A stretch of 7,531 nt of DNA from Polaromonas sp. YR568. GTDB lineage: Bacteria; Pseudomonadota; Gammaproteobacteria; Burkholderiales; Burkholderiaceae. The stretch's first letter is position 1. Each line of letters opens with the position of its first letter. Location of the stretch: positions 1 to 7,531 of the forward strand of contig CAMBWM010000112.1 of the NCBI GenBank assembly GCA_945871335.1, written 5' to 3'. The notes below the pieces were generated by a model that saw nothing but the letters and a program-made list of their open reading frames with translations, was not told the DNA's origin and searched no databases. This document shows positions 6,927 to 7,531 of this stretch, piece by piece. Made by a program: the position numbers and the translations under genes.

Positions 6927-7531
6927 ATGGCAAATATTCTGGTGGTGGACGACGAGTTGGGCATACGTGACCTGCTGTCCGAAATCCTCAACGACGAAGG
7001 GCATCATGTAGAACTGGCAGAAAACGCTGCGCAGGCCCGGCTGGCCCGTGCCCGCGCCCGCCCCGACCTGGTTCTGCTCGACATCTGGATGCCCGACACC
7101 GACGGCGTCACCTTGCTCAAGGAGTGGTCTTCTTCGGGCCAGCTCACCATGCCGGTCATCATGATGAGTGGTCACGCCACCATCGACACCGCAGTCGAAG
7201 CCACCAAGATCGGCGCCATGGCCTTTCTGGAAAAACCCATCACACTGCAAAAACTGCTCCAAGCCGTTGAAAACGGTTTGACCAAACAAACATCCCGCAA
7301 AACCCCTGGCAACCAGTCCGGCCTGAACGCCGGCGAACGGGCCGGCCAGCCGGGCATGCTTGCTTTTTCAGAGCCAGTGGAAGACACAAGCCCCAAACCC
7401 ACGCAAAGTTTCGCACTCGAAAAACCCTTGCGTGACGCCCGTGACGAATTTGAAAAAGCCTACTTCGAATTTCACCTGCACCGCGAAGGCGGCTCTATGA
7501 CCCGTGTGGCTGAAAAAACCGGCCTCGAGCG
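6927..7531 (+). CDS. NtrX-like response regulator with REC and Fis-type HTH but no AAA+ domain; 3' end outside window
   Basis: DNA-binding response regulator, the expected partner of the kinase encoded just upstream. 201 residues are visible, and the frame is open to the window end. The receiver domain (1 to about 118) has all canonical residues: D8 and D9, phospho-acceptor D52 in LLDIWMPD, S81 in IMMSGHA, and K103 in LEKP. The wording LLDIWMP and MMSGHATIDTAVEATKIGA is NtrX-like. A polar linker rich in G, P, S, T and N (about 119-163) follows. From about 164 comes LEKPLRDARDEFEKAYFEFH, then REGGSMTRVAEKTGLER, which matches the start of the Fis-type HTH at the C-terminus of NtrX. No Walker A, GAFTGA or Walker B motif lies between the domains, so it should not activate sigma-54 RNA polymerase. 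REC plus Fis HTH is the RegA/PrrA/ActR layout. About 30 residues, including the recognition helix, probably lie beyond the window. It starts 55 nt after the kinase stop. Not a frameshift remnant as far as visible, since the linker is continuously in frame. Confidence 0.9.
   Translation, partial: MANILVVDDELGIRDLLSEILNDEGHHVELAENAAQARLARARARPDLVLLDIWMPDTDGVTLLKEWSSSGQLTMPVIMMSGHATIDTAVEATKIGAMAFLEKPITLQKLLQAVENGLTKQTSRKTPGNQSGLNAGERAGQPGMLAFSEPVEDTSPKPTQSFALEKPLRDARDEFEKAYFEFHLHREGGSMTRVAEKTGLE

Overview
The window looks like the chromosome of a betaproteobacterium, most likely Burkholderiales and perhaps Comamonadaceae (Rhodoferax/Polaromonas-like). This rests on the character of the RpoC protein, the moderately high GC judged by eye, and the gene order rsmB - DUF4390 - ntrY-type kinase - response regulator, a known betaproteobacterial neighbourhood. 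The genus is an inference. All genes are on the + strand. I saw no mobile element, tRNA, rRNA or CRISPR array.

Layout. (1) Positions 1-1872 are the 3' part of rpoC, entering at about E. coli residue 784. It keeps the zinc-site cysteines, the trigger loop and the SI3 insertion. (2) Positions 1873-2004 are intergenic and hold a strong intrinsic terminator (1907-1941) that closes the RNA polymerase operon, preceded by a small extra hairpin. (3) Positions 2005-7531 look like one compact operon: a small membrane protein of the LemA family; rsmB (16S rRNA m5C967 methyltransferase), whose start overlaps the previous gene by 8 nt; a secreted DUF4390 protein; an NtrY-type membrane histidine kinase starting at a GTG that overlaps the DUF4390 stop by 4 nt; and, after 55 nt, a response regulator cut off by the window end.

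How they fit together. The kinase and the regulator form a two-component system. The kinase has three N-terminal membrane helices, an extracytoplasmic sensor region, a fourth helix, then HAMP, PAS, HisKA and HATPase domains. The DUF4390 protein, exported and coupled to the kinase gene, could work in the same envelope compartment, but its function is unknown. LemA and RsmB share the transcript without an obvious biochemical link.

The most notable observation is the response regulator. Its receiver domain and its Fis-type HTH both look like NtrX, but they are joined by a linker of only about 45 residues. The sigma-54-activating AAA+ domain of classical NtrX is absent, so this should be a RegA/PrrA-like regulator that does not work through sigma-54. 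This may be a lineage trait rather than a novelty. The rest of the window is ordinary core-genome sequence.
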